A program made the position numbers and the translations under genes. From assembly GCF_002104765.1 (NCBI RefSeq), contig NZ_NCXM01000034.1:1-63778 (forward strand): a stretch of 63,778 nt of DNA, read 5' to 3'. This DNA is from Mycolicibacterium vulneris. GTDB taxonomy: Bacteria > Actinomycetota > Actinomycetes > Mycobacteriales > Mycobacteriaceae. How positions within the stretch are numbered: position 1 is the first letter of the stretch; each line of letters starts with the position of its first letter. Positions 43,569 to 52,951 of this stretch are shown here, piece after piece. The notes under the pieces are model-generated. The model had not been told where the DNA came from, did not search any database, and was given only the letters and a program-made list of their open reading frames with translations.

Positions 43569-44081
43569 ATGGGAACCAATCAGCGCGCGAGCATCGTCAT
43601 GTCCGAAGACGAGATCGCCGATTTCGTCGTGAAAAGCCGCACCGGCACGCTGGCCACCATCGGCACCGACGGCCAGCCACACCTGACCGCCATGTGGTAC
43701 GCCGTCGTCGACGGCGAGATCTGGCTGGAGACCAAGGCCAAGTCGCAGAAGGCAATCAACCTCAAGCGCGATCCGCGGGTGAGCTTTCTGATCGAGGACG
43801 GCAACACGTACGACACACTGCGCGGGGTGTCCTTCGAGGGCGTGGCCGAGATCGTCGACGATCCCGACGTCTCACACCGCGTGGGCGTCAGCGTGTGGGA
43901 GCGCTACACCGGTCCCTACAGCGACGACATGAAGCCGTTCGTCGAGCAGATGATGAACAAGCGGGTCTGCGTTCGCATCGTGGCCCGTCGGGCTCGTTCG
44001 TGGGATCACCGCAAACTCGGCCTACCGGCCATGCCGGTGGGTGGATCGACAGCACCGGCGGTCCTGGGGACCGGCCAGTAG
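43569..44081 (+). CDS. FDOR/pyridoxamine-oxidase-like F420-dependent protein (Rv2991-like)
   Basis: A 170-residue split-beta-barrel protein of the flavin/deazaflavin oxidoreductase superfamily. Segments SRTGTLATIGTDGQPHLTAMWY and KAINLKRDPRVSFLIED match the FDOR-B group that uses coenzyme F420 or binds related cofactors; fbiD in this window helps make F420. The natural substrate is unknown. The ATG is at 43569. It follows the IclR gene by 47 bp; the M. tuberculosis gene Rv2990c that intervenes there is missing. Confidence 0.87.
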   Translation: MGTNQRASIVMSEDEIADFVVKSRTGTLATIGTDGQPHLTAMWYAVVDGEIWLETKAKSQKAINLKRDPRVSFLIEDGNTYDTLRGVSFEGVAEIVDDPDVSHRVGVSVWERYTGPYSDDMKPFVEQMMNKRVCVRIVARRARSWDHRKLGLPAMPVGGSTAPAVLGTGQ

Positions 44082-44093
44082 CTGCGATATTTG

Positions 44094-44166
44094 TAGCCCC
44101 GATGGGATTCGAACCCACGCTACCGCCGTGAGAGGGCGGCGTCCTAGGCCGCTAGACGACGGGGCC
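44094..44166 (-). tRNA. tRNA-Glu (anticodon CTC)
   Basis: A 73-nt cloverleaf on the minus strand. The acceptor stem GGCCCCG pairs with CGGGGCT (one G-U pair) and the discriminator is A. The D arm, anticodon stem CCGCC/GGCGG with loop CTCTCAC, and T arm GTGGG-TTCGAAT-CCCAT are complete. Anticodon CTC reads GAG. CCA is not encoded. It lies just downstream of the FDOR gene on the opposite strand. Confidence 0.96.
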
Positions 44167-44250
44167 AGAAACGATCCGAGCAGTCAGCATAGCTCACCCC
44201 GCTAAGCCCACCTAATCGCTTGAGGGTCGGAGGGTTTAGCGAGAGTTTTG

Positions 44251-44322
44251 CTGGGGTACCAGGACTCGAACCTAGAATGGCTGAACCAGAATCAGCTGTG
44301 TTGCCAATTACACCATACCCCA
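44251..44322 (-). tRNA. tRNA-Gln (anticodon CTG)
   Basis: A 72-nt cloverleaf on the minus strand, acceptor TGGGGTA/TACCCCA with discriminator G. The anticodon stem GCTGA/TCAGC holds loop TTCTGGT, anticodon CTG reading CAG. The T loop is TTCGAGT. It is separated from tRNA-Glu by 84 bp, and both probably share a promoter upstream near 44330-44470. Confidence 0.96.
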
Positions 44323-44472
44323 TTGGCTGCCTAAAACCGCTGGTCAGCGTCGATTGCGGGCTTTCATAAGCACTTTGGAGTCCGCCGCCGCCAGCCGTTG
44401 TCGGCCTTTCCTAAACCGCAGTGCAGACTACCAAAGTCTCGGCGGACACTTCGCACGCGTGGTCCCGGTCGC

Positions 44473-45960
44473 TCAAGCGGGGTCCCGCCCGGCCATCTCG
44501 CGCGCGGCCCGCAGTCTCCCCATGCTTCGGTCGCGGCCCAACAGCTCCAGCGACTCGAACAGCGGCGGGCTGATCGTCGTCCCGGTGGCCCCCACCCTGA
44601 TCGGGCCGAACGCCTTGCGCGGTTTGAGGCCCAGGCCGTCGATGAGCGCGGCTTTGAGCGCGGCCTCGATCTGCGGCGCCGTCCACTCCGTCACGGCATC
44701 CAGCGCGGGCAGCGCCGCATCCAGCACTGCGGCGCCGTCGACTCCCAGCTCCTTGGCGGCGGCCCTGGGGTCGAGCGCGTATTCGTCGTCGTTGAGGAAC
44801 TTCAGCAGGTCCCACGCGTCGCCGAGCACCACGATCCGGGTCTGCACCAGGTCGGCGGCAGTGGCGAAGCCGGCGTCGTCCAAGTCGAGGCGATGGCCGT
44901 GGACGTTGAGATAGTCGCGCAGCCTGGCGGTGAAGTCGTCGAGCGCCAGCATCCGGATGTGCTCGGCGTTGAGCGCATCGGCCTTCTTCTGGTCGAAGCG
45001 GGCGGGATTGGAGTTGACGTTGACCACATCGAACGCGGCCACCATCTCGTCGAGACTGAACACGTCGTGGTCGTCGGCGATGGCCCAGCCGAGCAACGCG
45101 AGATAGTTGAGCAGACCTTCGGGGATGAAGCCGCGGTCGCGATGGGCGAACAGGTTCGACTGCGGGTCGCGCTTGGAGAGTTTTTTGGTTCCCTCCCCCA
45201 ATACCGTTGGCAGGTGCGCGAACTGCGGGGTCCGCTCGGCCACGCCGATGCGGATCAGCGCCTGATACAGCGCCAGCTGACGCGGGGTCGACGGCAGCAG
45301 GTCCTCGCCGCGCAGCACGTGGGTGATCTTCATCAGCGCGTCGTCACACGGGTTCACTAAGGTGTACAACGGATCTCCGTTGGCGCGGGTCAGGGCGAAA
45401 TCCGGCACCGACCCTGCGGCGAAGCTGGTGGTGCCGCGAACCAGGTCGTCCCACGCGAGGTCTTCGTCGGGCATGCGCAGCCGCACCACGGGTTTGCGGC
45501 CCTCGGCCAGGAACGCGGCGCGCTGGGAATCGGTCAGCTGACGGTCGAAATTGTCGTAGCCCAGCTTGGGATTACGGCCCGCGGCAACATGGCGCGCCTC
45601 GACCTCCTCCGGCGTCGAGAAGGCGTAGTACGCCTCGCCCGCTTCGAGCAGCCGGTTCACCACGTCGTGATAGATCTCACTGCGCTGCGACTGGCGGTAC
45701 GGGCCATAGGGTCCGCCCACCTCGGGCCCCTCGTCCCAATCCAGGCCGAGCCAGCGCAGCGCGTCCAGCAGCGCCAGATAGCTTTCCTCGCTGTCGCGCT
45801 GCGCATCGGTGTCCTCGATGCGAAACACGAAGGTGCCCTCGGTGTGTCGGGCGTACGCCCAATTGAACAGCGCCGTGCGGACCATTCCGACGTGCGGGGT
45901 TCCGGTGGGCGAGGGACAGAATCGGACCCGGACCATGGGTGCTTGTGCTGGTGCAGTCAC
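44473..45960 (-). CDS. gltX: Glutamyl-tRNA synthetase
   Basis: A 495-residue class I synthetase. The HIGH-type motif is in FCPSPTGTPHVG, and the KMSKS-type motif is KLSKRD. It charges tRNA-Glu, and also tRNA-Gln where GatCAB converts Glu-tRNA-Gln; gatB is in this window and no glutaminyl-tRNA synthetase is seen. The start is GTG (45958-45960), overlapping the FAH gene stop by GTGA. It corresponds to Rv2992c. Both tRNAs, Glu and Gln, lie directly downstream. Confidence 0.96.
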   Translation of the reverse strand: MTAPAQAPMVRVRFCPSPTGTPHVGMVRTALFNWAYARHTEGTFVFRIEDTDAQRDSEESYLALLDALRWLGLDWDEGPEVGGPYGPYRQSQRSEIYHDVVNRLLEAGEAYYAFSTPEEVEARHVAAGRNPKLGYDNFDRQLTDSQRAAFLAEGRKPVVRLRMPDEDLAWDDLVRGTTSFAAGSVPDFALTRANGDPLYTLVNPCDDALMKITHVLRGEDLLPSTPRQLALYQALIRIGVAERTPQFAHLPTVLGEGTKKLSKRDPQSNLFAHRDRGFIPEGLLNYLALLGWAIADDHDVFSLDEMVAAFDVVNVNSNPARFDQKKADALNAEHIRMLALDDFTARLRDYLNVHGHRLDLDDAGFATAADLVQTRIVVLGDAWDLLKFLNDDEYALDPRAAAKELGVDGAAVLDAALPALDAVTEWTAPQIEAALKAALIDGLGLKPRKAFGPIRVGATGTTISPPLFESLELLGRDRSMGRLRAAREMAGRDPA

Positions 45961-46763
45961 GATTTTCCTTTACGGACCACGGGATTGGTGAGGGTGCCGA
46001 TGCCCTCGATGGTGATGGAGACGGTGTCGCCGTCCTCGATGGGCCCGACGCCCGCCGGCGTGCCGGTGAGGATGATGTCGCCGGGCAGCAGGGTCATCAC
46101 GGCCGAAATCCACTCGACGATCGAACCGATGTCGTGGATCAGCAGCGAGGTACGGCTGTGCTGCTTCACGTCGCCGTTGACCTCGGTGCGCAATTCCAGA
46201 TCGCCGGGGTCCAGCGGTTTGAGGTCGGTGACGATCCACGGCCCCACCGGGCAGAAGGTGTCATGCCCCTTGGCCCTGGTCCACTGTCCATCGGATTTTT
46301 GTTGATCGCGCGCCGAGACGTCGTTGCCGATGGTGTAGCCGAGGATGTTCTCCGCCGCCTGGGCTGCCGAGACGTCCTTGCAGGGCCGGCCGATGACCAC
46401 CCCCAGCTCGCCCTCGAAGTGCACCGGTGATGCGTTGGCCGGCAACCGAATCGGCACATTCGGCCCGATGATCGCGGTGTTGGGCTTGAGGAAGATCACC
46501 GGATCCACCGGGGCGGGGCCGGTCATGTCCTTCATCTCGGCGATGTGATCGGCGTAGTTCTTCCCGACACACACCACCTTGCTGGCCAGTATCGGGGCGA
46601 GCAGCCGTACGTCGGCCAGCGGCCATGAACGGCCGGTGAAGTTCGGCGTGCCGAATGGATGTTCGGCGATCTCGCGCGCGATCATCTCGGCTGGGTCGTT
46701 GAGGTCACCTTCGATACTGACGAAGGCGACACCGTCCGGGCTGGCGATTCGACCAAGGCGCAT
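45957..46763 (-). CDS. Fumarylacetoacetate hydrolase family protein (Rv2993c-like)
   Basis: A 268-residue FAH-fold protein. The metal-binding core is HFEGELGVVIGRPCKDV (E117 and E119 as probable ligands), followed by GYTIGNDVSARDQQ and PGDIILTGTPAGVG, all conserved in FAH proteins such as 2-hydroxyhepta-2,4-diene-1,7-dioate isomerase and acylpyruvases. The exact substrate is unknown. The ATG at 46761-46763 is preferred; a long upstream open frame crosses repeats and the MFS gene. Translation is coupled to gltX through a 4-bp overlap. Confidence 0.9.
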   Translation of the reverse strand: MRLGRIASPDGVAFVSIEGDLNDPAEMIAREIAEHPFGTPNFTGRSWPLADVRLLAPILASKVVCVGKNYADHIAEMKDMTGPAPVDPVIFLKPNTAIIGPNVPIRLPANASPVHFEGELGVVIGRPCKDVSAAQAAENILGYTIGNDVSARDQQKSDGQWTRAKGHDTFCPVGPWIVTDLKPLDPGDLELRTEVNGDVKQHSRTSLLIHDIGSIVEWISAVMTLLPGDIILTGTPAGVGPIEDGDTVSITIEGIGTLTNPVVRKGKS

Positions 46764-46830
46764 TTGGTTGAGCCTAGTCTGGCGACGATTCGGGCCGTGA
46801 CGGCCTGAGGAGCGCTGACCATTCGAACCA

Positions 46831-46991
46831 GTGACGGTCGCGAGCGCGGCGTAGCCGGGCGTGGCGGGCCGGCACCATCCGAGCAAGTGACGGTCGCGAG
46901 CGCGGCGTAGCCGGGCGTGGCGGGCCGGCACCATCCGAGCCAGTGACGGTCGCGAGCGCGGCGTAGCCGGGCGTGGCGGGCCGGCACCATC
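46831..46991. repeat. 56-bp tandem repeat array, three units (array 5)
   Basis: GTGACGGTCGCGAGCGCGGC recurs at 46831, 46887 and 46943, with GTAGCCGGGCGTGGCGGGCC after it. The last unit ends before its final bases. Unlike arrays 1-4 it lies between two divergent starts (FAH gene at 46763, MFS gene at 47059) rather than at stop codons. The conserved TAG at the unit start is replaced by AGTGA. Confidence 0.93.
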
Positions 46992-47058
46992 CGGCGCGAA
47001 ATTGGGGGTGCCAATGACGGGCGACGGCACAGGTCCTGCCCGTAAATTTCCCGCCGGT

Positions 47059-48378
47059 ATGCAAGCATGGGGAATGCAGTCCGACCAGGCCGCGACGCCC
47101 GAAATCGGCGCGGGCGCCCGCTGGTCGATCATGATCGTTTCGCTGCTGGCAACGGCAAGTTCGTTCCTCTTCATCAACGGCGTCGCGTTCCTCATCCCGT
47201 CGCTGCAAGGCGCGCGCGGAATCCGGCTCGACGAGGCCGGTCTGCTCGCCTCGATGCCCAGCTGGGGCATGGTGGTGACGCTGGTGCTCTGGGGATACGT
47301 GCTCGACCGGGTCGGCGAGCGGGTGGTGATGGCGACGGGCTCGGCGCTCACCGCCATAGCCGCGTACGCGGCGGCGTCGGCGCATTCGATGGTGATGATC
47401 GCCGTATACCTCTTCCTCGGCGGTATGGCCGCCGCCAGCTGCAACACGGCCGGCGGGCGGCTGGTGTCCGCCTGGTTCCCACCACACCAGCGCGGGCTGG
47501 CCATGGGCATCCGCCAAACCGCGCAGCCGCTGGGAATCGCCTTGGGCGCGATGATAATTCCCGAGCTCGCCGAACACGGGCCGCAGGCCGGGCTCCGGTT
47601 CACCGCGCTGGCGTGCGTGTTCGGAGCGGTAGTGAGCGTCGTCGGAATCGTCGACCCGCCGCGCAAACCCCGCGCCAGTGCCAGCGATCAGGAACTTGCC
47701 AGCCCGTATCGAGGGTCGTTGACGCTATGGCGAATTCACGCGGTGGCAGGCCTGATGATGATGCCGCAAACGGTCACGGTGACGTTCATGCTGGTGTGGC
47801 TGATCAAGAACCTGCACTGGTCGGTCGCGGCCGCCGGCGGATTGGTCACCCTGTCGCAGCTGCTCGGTGCGCTCGGACGCGTGGCCGTGGGCCGCTGGTC
47901 CGATCGGCTCGGCTCGCGCATGCGGCCGGTGCGCTACATCGCGGCCGCCGCCGTGCTGATCCTGCTGCTGCTGGCGTGGGCCGACTACGTGAACTCGCGG
48001 TGGCAGGCGGGGCTGATGGTCGCCATCTCGGTGATCGCGGTCCTCGACAACGGGTTAGAGGCCACGGCCATCACCGAATTCGCCGGCCCCTACTGGAGCG
48101 GACGCGCCCTGGGCATCCAGAACACCACCCAGCGGATCATGGCCGCCGCCGGCCCCCCGCTGTTCGGTGCGTTGATCTCGGCCGCGAAATACCCCCCCGC
48201 GTGGATGTTGTGCGCGTTGTTCCCGCTGGCGGCGGTGCCGCTGGTGCCGACGCGGTTGGTGCCGCCCGGCCTGGAAACTAGAGCCCGGCAGCAATCCGTT
48301 CGCCGACTTCGGTGGTGGCGCGCCGTTCGTCCCCACGCGTTGCGAGATACTGCTCGACGGCCCGGTCCACCCGCGTAG
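47059..48378 (+). CDS. MFS transporter (Rv2994-like)
   Basis: A 439-residue major facilitator protein with about twelve transmembrane segments. Loop 2-3 has the motif GYVLDRVGERVVM (the A-motif), and the second half repeats it as GRWSDRLGSR. The substrate is unknown. Three in-frame ATG codons (47014, 47059, 47074) are possible; 47059 is used because it keeps a short cytoplasmic tail. The frame continues 101 bp into the 3' end of convergent leuB, so the last 30 or so residues are arginine-rich and may be dispensable. It corresponds to Rv2994. Confidence 0.86.
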   Translation: MQAWGMQSDQAATPEIGAGARWSIMIVSLLATASSFLFINGVAFLIPSLQGARGIRLDEAGLLASMPSWGMVVTLVLWGYVLDRVGERVVMATGSALTAIAAYAAASAHSMVMIAVYLFLGGMAAASCNTAGGRLVSAWFPPHQRGLAMGIRQTAQPLGIALGAMIIPELAEHGPQAGLRFTALACVFGAVVSVVGIVDPPRKPRASASDQELASPYRGSLTLWRIHAVAGLMMMPQTVTVTFMLVWLIKNLHWSVAAAGGLVTLSQLLGALGRVAVGRWSDRLGSRMRPVRYIAAAAVLILLLLAWADYVNSRWQAGLMVAISVIAVLDNGLEATAITEFAGPYWSGRALGIQNTTQRIMAAAGPPLFGALISAAKYPPAWMLCALFPLAAVPLVPTRLVPPGLETRARQQSVRRLRWWRAVRPHALRDTARRPGPPA

Positions 48379-49288
48379 CGGCGGCGTCCTCACCGAGATG
48401 GGCGAGCAGCAGTGCCACCGACATGATGGCGGCCGTCGGATCGGCGATGCCCTGGCCCGCGATGTCCGGCGCACTGCCGTGCACGGGCTCGAACATCGAG
48501 GGATTGGTCCGGGTGCCGTCGATATTTCCACTGGCCGCCAAGCCAATTCCGCCGCACACCGCCGCCGACAGGTCGGTGATGATGTCGCCGAACAAGTTGT
48601 CGGTGACGATCACGTCGAAGCGGCCCGGGTCGGTGACCATGAAGATGGTCGCGGCGTCGATGTGTTGATACGCCACCTCGACGTCGGGATAGTCGCGTCC
48701 GACCTCGGCCACGATGCGCGACCACAGCCTGCCGGCGAAGGTCAGCACGTTGGTTTTGTGCACCAGCGTCAAGTGCTTTCGGCGCCGCTGGGCCCGCTCG
48801 AACGCGTCGGCCACCACCCGGCGCACACCGAAAGCCGTATTCTGGCTTACCTCGGTGGCGACTTCGTTGGGCGTTCCGACGCGGATGGCGCCGCCGGTGC
48901 CGGTGTAGGGCCCTTCGGTTCCCTCGCGCACCACCACGAAGTCGATGTCGGGGTTGCCGGCCAGCGGGCTGTTCACTCCCGGATACAGCCGGCCCGGCCG
49001 CAGGTTGATGTGATGGTCCAGCTCGAAACGCAGGCGCAGCAACAACCCTCGCTCCAGCACGCCGCTGGGCACCGACGGGTCACCGATCGCCCCGAGCAGA
49101 ATGGCGTCATGCGCGCGCAGCTCGTCGACGACCGAGTCCGGCAGTAGCTCACCGGTGGCGTGGTAGCGCCGCGCACCCAGGTCGTAGCTCGTCTTGTCCA
49201 CCCCGGGCAGCACCACGTCCAAAACTTTGATGGCCTCGGATATGACTTCGGGCCCGATGCCGTCGCCTTCGATCACCGCGAGCTTCAC
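48278..49288 (-). CDS. leuB: 3-isopropylmalate dehydrogenase
   Basis: A 336-residue LeuB that oxidatively decarboxylates 3-isopropylmalate to 2-ketoisocaproate, the third leucine-specific step. It has the substrate-binding region RPGRLYPGVNSPL, the metal-binding segment VTDNLFGDIITDLSAAVCGG and the NAD motif EPVHGSAPDIAGQG. It corresponds to Rv2995c. Its start overlaps the serA stop by 4 bp, so the two form an operon. The 3' end overlaps the MFS gene by 101 bp. Confidence 0.97.
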   Translation of the reverse strand: MKLAVIEGDGIGPEVISEAIKVLDVVLPGVDKTSYDLGARRYHATGELLPDSVVDELRAHDAILLGAIGDPSVPSGVLERGLLLRLRFELDHHINLRPGRLYPGVNSPLAGNPDIDFVVVREGTEGPYTGTGGAIRVGTPNEVATEVSQNTAFGVRRVVADAFERAQRRRKHLTLVHKTNVLTFAGRLWSRIVAEVGRDYPDVEVAYQHIDAATIFMVTDPGRFDVIVTDNLFGDIITDLSAAVCGGIGLAASGNIDGTRTNPSMFEPVHGSAPDIAGQGIADPTAAIMSVALLLAHLGEDAAATRVDRAVEQYLATRGDERRATTEVGERIAAGL

Positions 49289-50871
49289 GACAGATCAACC
49301 ACCTCAAGCTTATTGGCGCCGACGGCTGCGCCGATTTCGGCCCGCACATCACCCGGCACGTCGCGGTCCAGGCGCAGCAGGATCGTCGCACCCGGGCCCT
49401 CGGCGTCCTCGGAGAGTTGTGCGGCTTCGATGTTCACTCCGGCCGAACCCAGCAGGGTGCCGATCTTGCCCAGCGCGCCGGGCGCATCGACATAGTTGAT
49501 CACCAGGTTGGTGCCCCGGGCGCGCAGATCGAAGTTGCGCCCGTTGATCTGCACGATCTTCTCCACCAGCTGCGGCCCCGACAGCGTGCCGGCGACGTTG
49601 ACGGCGGTGCCGTCGTGCGCAACCGCGCGTACATCGACCACGCTGCGGTGGTTCGGGCTTTCCGACGCGGTGCCGATTTCGGCGGTGATGCCGCGTTCTT
49701 CGGCCAGCGCCGGGGCGTTGACGAACGTCACCGGCCCCTCGACGACAGCCGAGAACAACCCGCGCAGCGCCGAAAGTTTAAGCACCTCAACATCTTCGGA
49801 GGCAAGTTCGCCGCGCACCTGCACCGACAAGGACACCGGCGGGCCGTCGGACAGCGTGGCGGCCAGCACCCCGAGCTTGCGCACCAGGTCCAGCCAGGGC
49901 GCTACCTCCTCGTTGACCACCCCGCCGCCGACGTTGACCGCGTCGGGAACGAATTCCCCGGCCAGAGCGAGCTTCACGCTTGCCGCGACGTCGGTGCCGG
50001 CCCGGTCCTGCGCCTCTTCGGTCGATGCGCCCAGATGGGGTGTGACCACCACCTGCGGCAGCTCGAACAGCGGGCTGTCGGTGCACGGCTCCTTGGAGAA
50101 GACGTCCAGGCCGGCCGCGCGCACGTGGCCGCTGCGCACCGCGTCGGCCAGCGCGGCCTCGTCCACCAGGCCACCGCGGGCGGCGTTCACGATGATGACG
50201 CCCGGCTTGGTCTTGGCCAGCGCGTCCTTGTCGATCAGGCCCGCGGTTTCGGGCGTCTTCGGTAGGTGCACGGAGATGAAGTCGGCGCGGCTCAACAGTT
50301 CGTCCAGCGTCAGCAGTTCGATGCCCAGCTGCGCGGCGCGCGCCGGCGACACGTAGGGGTCGTAGGCGATCAGGTGGGTGCCGAAGGCGCTGAGCCGCTG
50401 GGCAACCAGCTGCCCGATCCGGCCCAGGCCCACCACGCCGGCCGTCTTGCCGAAGATCTCGGTGCCCGAGAAGGACGACCGCTTCCAGGCGTGCTCGCGC
50501 AGCGTGGCATCGGCGGCCGGAACCTGGCGGGCCGCGGACAGCAGCAGCGCCAGCGCGTGTTCGGCGGCGCTGTGGATGTTCGACGTCGGCGCGTTGACCA
50601 CCAGCACACCGCGCTCGGTGGCCGCGTTTACGTCGACGTTGTCCAGGCCTACCCCGGCGCGGGCGACGATCTTCAGCTTGGGCGCAGCCGCCAGCACCTC
50701 GGCGTCGACCGTGGTGGCCGAACGCACCAGCAGCGCATCGGCCTCCGGTACGGCCGCCAGCAGCTTCTCCCGATCGGGGCCGTCTACCCAGCGCACCTCG
50801 ACCTGGTCGCCCAGGGCGGCGACGGTGGATTCGGCGAGCTTGTCGGCAATGAGTACAACAGGCAGATTCAC
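49285..50871 (-). CDS. serA: D-3-phosphoglycerate dehydrogenase
   Basis: A 528-residue long-form SerA, the first step of serine synthesis. The NAD domain has VVGLGRIGQLVAQRL and the catalytic His/Glu region HLGASTEEAQ. The long actinobacterial form adds an intervening (ASB) domain and a C-terminal ACT domain (NYVDAPGALGKIGTLLGSAG) for serine inhibition. It corresponds to Rv2996c (serA1). The next gene, on the plus strand, starts 30 bp away in divergent orientation. Confidence 0.97.
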   Translation of the reverse strand: MNLPVVLIADKLAESTVAALGDQVEVRWVDGPDREKLLAAVPEADALLVRSATTVDAEVLAAAPKLKIVARAGVGLDNVDVNAATERGVLVVNAPTSNIHSAAEHALALLLSAARQVPAADATLREHAWKRSSFSGTEIFGKTAGVVGLGRIGQLVAQRLSAFGTHLIAYDPYVSPARAAQLGIELLTLDELLSRADFISVHLPKTPETAGLIDKDALAKTKPGVIIVNAARGGLVDEAALADAVRSGHVRAAGLDVFSKEPCTDSPLFELPQVVVTPHLGASTEEAQDRAGTDVAASVKLALAGEFVPDAVNVGGGVVNEEVAPWLDLVRKLGVLAATLSDGPPVSLSVQVRGELASEDVEVLKLSALRGLFSAVVEGPVTFVNAPALAEERGITAEIGTASESPNHRSVVDVRAVAHDGTAVNVAGTLSGPQLVEKIVQINGRNFDLRARGTNLVINYVDAPGALGKIGTLLGSAGVNIEAAQLSEDAEGPGATILLRLDRDVPGDVRAEIGAAVGANKLEVVDLS

Positions 50872-50900
50872 CCGGCCAGCCTATCGGCTGTAATTGACGC

Positions 50901-52343
50901 GTGGACGTCACCATCGTCGGCAGCGGACCCAACGGGTTGACGGCTGCCGCAATCTGCGCCCGGGCCGGCCTGAAAGTGCAGGTCGTCGAAGCTCAGCCGA
51001 CCTTTGGCGGGGGTGCGCGGACCGCACCCGACCCAGATTCTGCGGGAGTCTTGCACGACATCTGCTCGGCCGTGCACCCGTTGGCGCTGGCGTCGCCGTT
51101 CTTCAAAGAATTCGACCTGCCCGCCCGCGGCGTCCAGCTGGCGGTGCCCGCGATCTCGTACGCCAACCCGCTGCCGGGGCGCCCCGCGGTCATCGCCTAC
51201 CGCGACCTGGACCGCACCTGCGCCGAACTCGAGCACGGCGCGTCCTTCAAACGCCTGCTCGGCCCGCTGGTCGAGCGTTCCGACGACGTGGTGGCCCTGC
51301 TGCTGGGCGACAAAAGGTCGGTGCCGAACTCGCTGCCGTCGGCGCTGCGGCTGGGTCTGCGGATGCTGACCCAAGGCACCCCGGCGTGGGGGACGCTGGC
51401 CGGCGAGGACGCCCGCGCGCTATTCACCGGCGTTGCCGCGCATATCATTTCGCGAATGCCGTCGCTGACCGCGGCCGGTGCCGGGATGATGCTGGCCACC
51501 CTCGCGCACTCGGTCGGATGGCCGATTCCGGTGGGCGGCAGCCAGGCGATCACCGACGCCCTCATCGCCGACCTGCGCGCGCATGGGGGCGAGCTCACGG
51601 CGGGCACCGAGGTGACGTCGCCGCCGGGCGGGGTCGCCGCCTTCGACACCGCGCCGACCGCGCTGCTGCGCATCTACGGCGAAGCCCTGCCCGCTCGCTA
51701 CGCTAAGGCGTTGCGGCGCTATGCCTTTGGTCCCGGGGTTGCCAAGGTCGACTTCGTGCTCAACGACGAGATTCCGTGGTCGGACCCCCGGCTGCGGCAG
51801 GCCCCGACCCTGCATCTCGGCGGCACCCGGGCGCAGATGGCTCGCGCCGAGGCCGACATCGCCGCGGGCCGTCACGCGCAGTGGCCCATGGTGCTGGCCG
51901 CGTCGCCGCACGTGGTCGACCCCGGCCGCATCGATGCCGCCGGTCGCCGGCCCTTCTGGACCTACGCCCACGTGCCGGCGGGGTCCACCGTCGACGCGAC
52001 CGAAGCGGTGACCGCGGTAGTCCAGCGGTTCGCCCCCGGCTTCCGCGACGTCGTGGTGGCGGCGCGCGCGGTGCCGGCCGCCCGGTTGTGCGACCACAAC
52101 GCCAACTACGTCGGCGGCGACATCGGGATGGGTGGCAACTCCGCCTGGCGGGCGATCGCCGGCCCGACGCCGCGGTTAAACCCTTGGCGCACACCCATTC
52201 CCAAGGTGTACCTGTGCTCCGCGGCCACGCCGCCGGGCGGCGGTGTGCACGGCATGGCCGGCTACTACGCGGCACGCACGTTATTGCGCCGGGAATTCGG
52301 GATCGACACGATCCCGGATCTGCGGCCTACGATGACGCCGTGA
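50901..52343 (+). CDS. FAD-dependent oxidoreductase, phytoene dehydrogenase-like (Rv2997-like)
   Basis: A 480-residue protein that begins with the FAD-binding motif VGSGPNGLTAAAICARAG and has the phytoene desaturase/amine oxidase plan; the C-terminal GGGVHGMAGYYAAR closes the FAD site. No carotenoid genes are nearby, so the substrate is unknown. The start is GTG at 50901. The stop shares bases with the WrbA-like gene start (GTGA), indicating translational coupling. It corresponds to Rv2997. Confidence 0.88.
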   Translation: MDVTIVGSGPNGLTAAAICARAGLKVQVVEAQPTFGGGARTAPDPDSAGVLHDICSAVHPLALASPFFKEFDLPARGVQLAVPAISYANPLPGRPAVIAYRDLDRTCAELEHGASFKRLLGPLVERSDDVVALLLGDKRSVPNSLPSALRLGLRMLTQGTPAWGTLAGEDARALFTGVAAHIISRMPSLTAAGAGMMLATLAHSVGWPIPVGGSQAITDALIADLRAHGGELTAGTEVTSPPGGVAAFDTAPTALLRIYGEALPARYAKALRRYAFGPGVAKVDFVLNDEIPWSDPRLRQAPTLHLGGTRAQMARAEADIAAGRHAQWPMVLAASPHVVDPGRIDAAGRRPFWTYAHVPAGSTVDATEAVTAVVQRFAPGFRDVVVAARAVPAARLCDHNANYVGGDIGMGGNSAWRAIAGPTPRLNPWRTPIPKVYLCSAATPPGGGVHGMAGYYAARTLLRREFGIDTIPDLRPTMTP

Positions 52344-52951
52344 CGAAGCTTGCGATCATCTACTACTCGGCCACCGGCCATGGCACTACGATGGCGCAGC
52401 GCGTGGCCGCCGCGGCCGAGTCGGCGGGGGCCGAAGTCCGCCTGAGGCACGTCGCCGAAACACAGGATCCCGAATCATTCGCCCACAACCCGGCCTGGAC
52501 GGCGAACTATGAGGCCACCAAAGACCTTCCGACGGCCAGCGGCGACGACATCGTCTGGGCCGATGCGGTGATCTTCGGTTCGCCGACCCGGTTCGGTTCT
52601 CCGGCAGCGCAATTGCGCGCGTTCCTCGACTCGCTGGGCGGGCTGTGGGCGCAGGGCAAGCTCGCGGACAAGGTGTACGCGGGCTTCACGTCGTCCAACA
52701 CCGTGCACGGCGGCCAGGAGACCACCCTGCTCTCGCTCTACATCACGCTGATGCACTTCGGCGGCATCATCGTGCCGCCGGGATACACGGACCCGTGCAA
52801 GTTCGTCGACGGCAATCCCTATGGGGCGAGCCTGGTCACCACCCACGACAACATCAAGGAATTCGACGAACCGACCGGCACCGCGCTCGAGCATCTGGCC
52901 CGCCGGGTGGTCGCCGTCGCCGACCGGCTGGGTTCTGCGCCGCGACACTGA
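52340..52951 (+). CDS. WrbA-like NAD(P)H:quinone oxidoreductase (flavodoxin fold)
   Basis: A 203-residue flavodoxin-fold protein. The FMN phosphate loop is YYSATGHGTTMA (10 onward), and GSPTRFGSPAAQLRAFLD and SSNTVHGGQETTLLSLY match WrbA-type enzymes that reduce quinones by two electrons and lower oxidative stress. The start GTG at 52340 overlaps the preceding stop. In M. tuberculosis this position holds Rv2998-Rv3000 and lppY; they are absent here. The stop codon is inside a 21-bp inverted repeat. Confidence 0.87.
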   Translation: MTKLAIIYYSATGHGTTMAQRVAAAAESAGAEVRLRHVAETQDPESFAHNPAWTANYEATKDLPTASGDDIVWADAVIFGSPTRFGSPAAQLRAFLDSLGGLWAQGKLADKVYAGFTSSNTVHGGQETTLLSLYITLMHFGGIIVPPGYTDPCKFVDGNPYGASLVTTHDNIKEFDEPTGTALEHLARRVVAVADRLGSAPRH

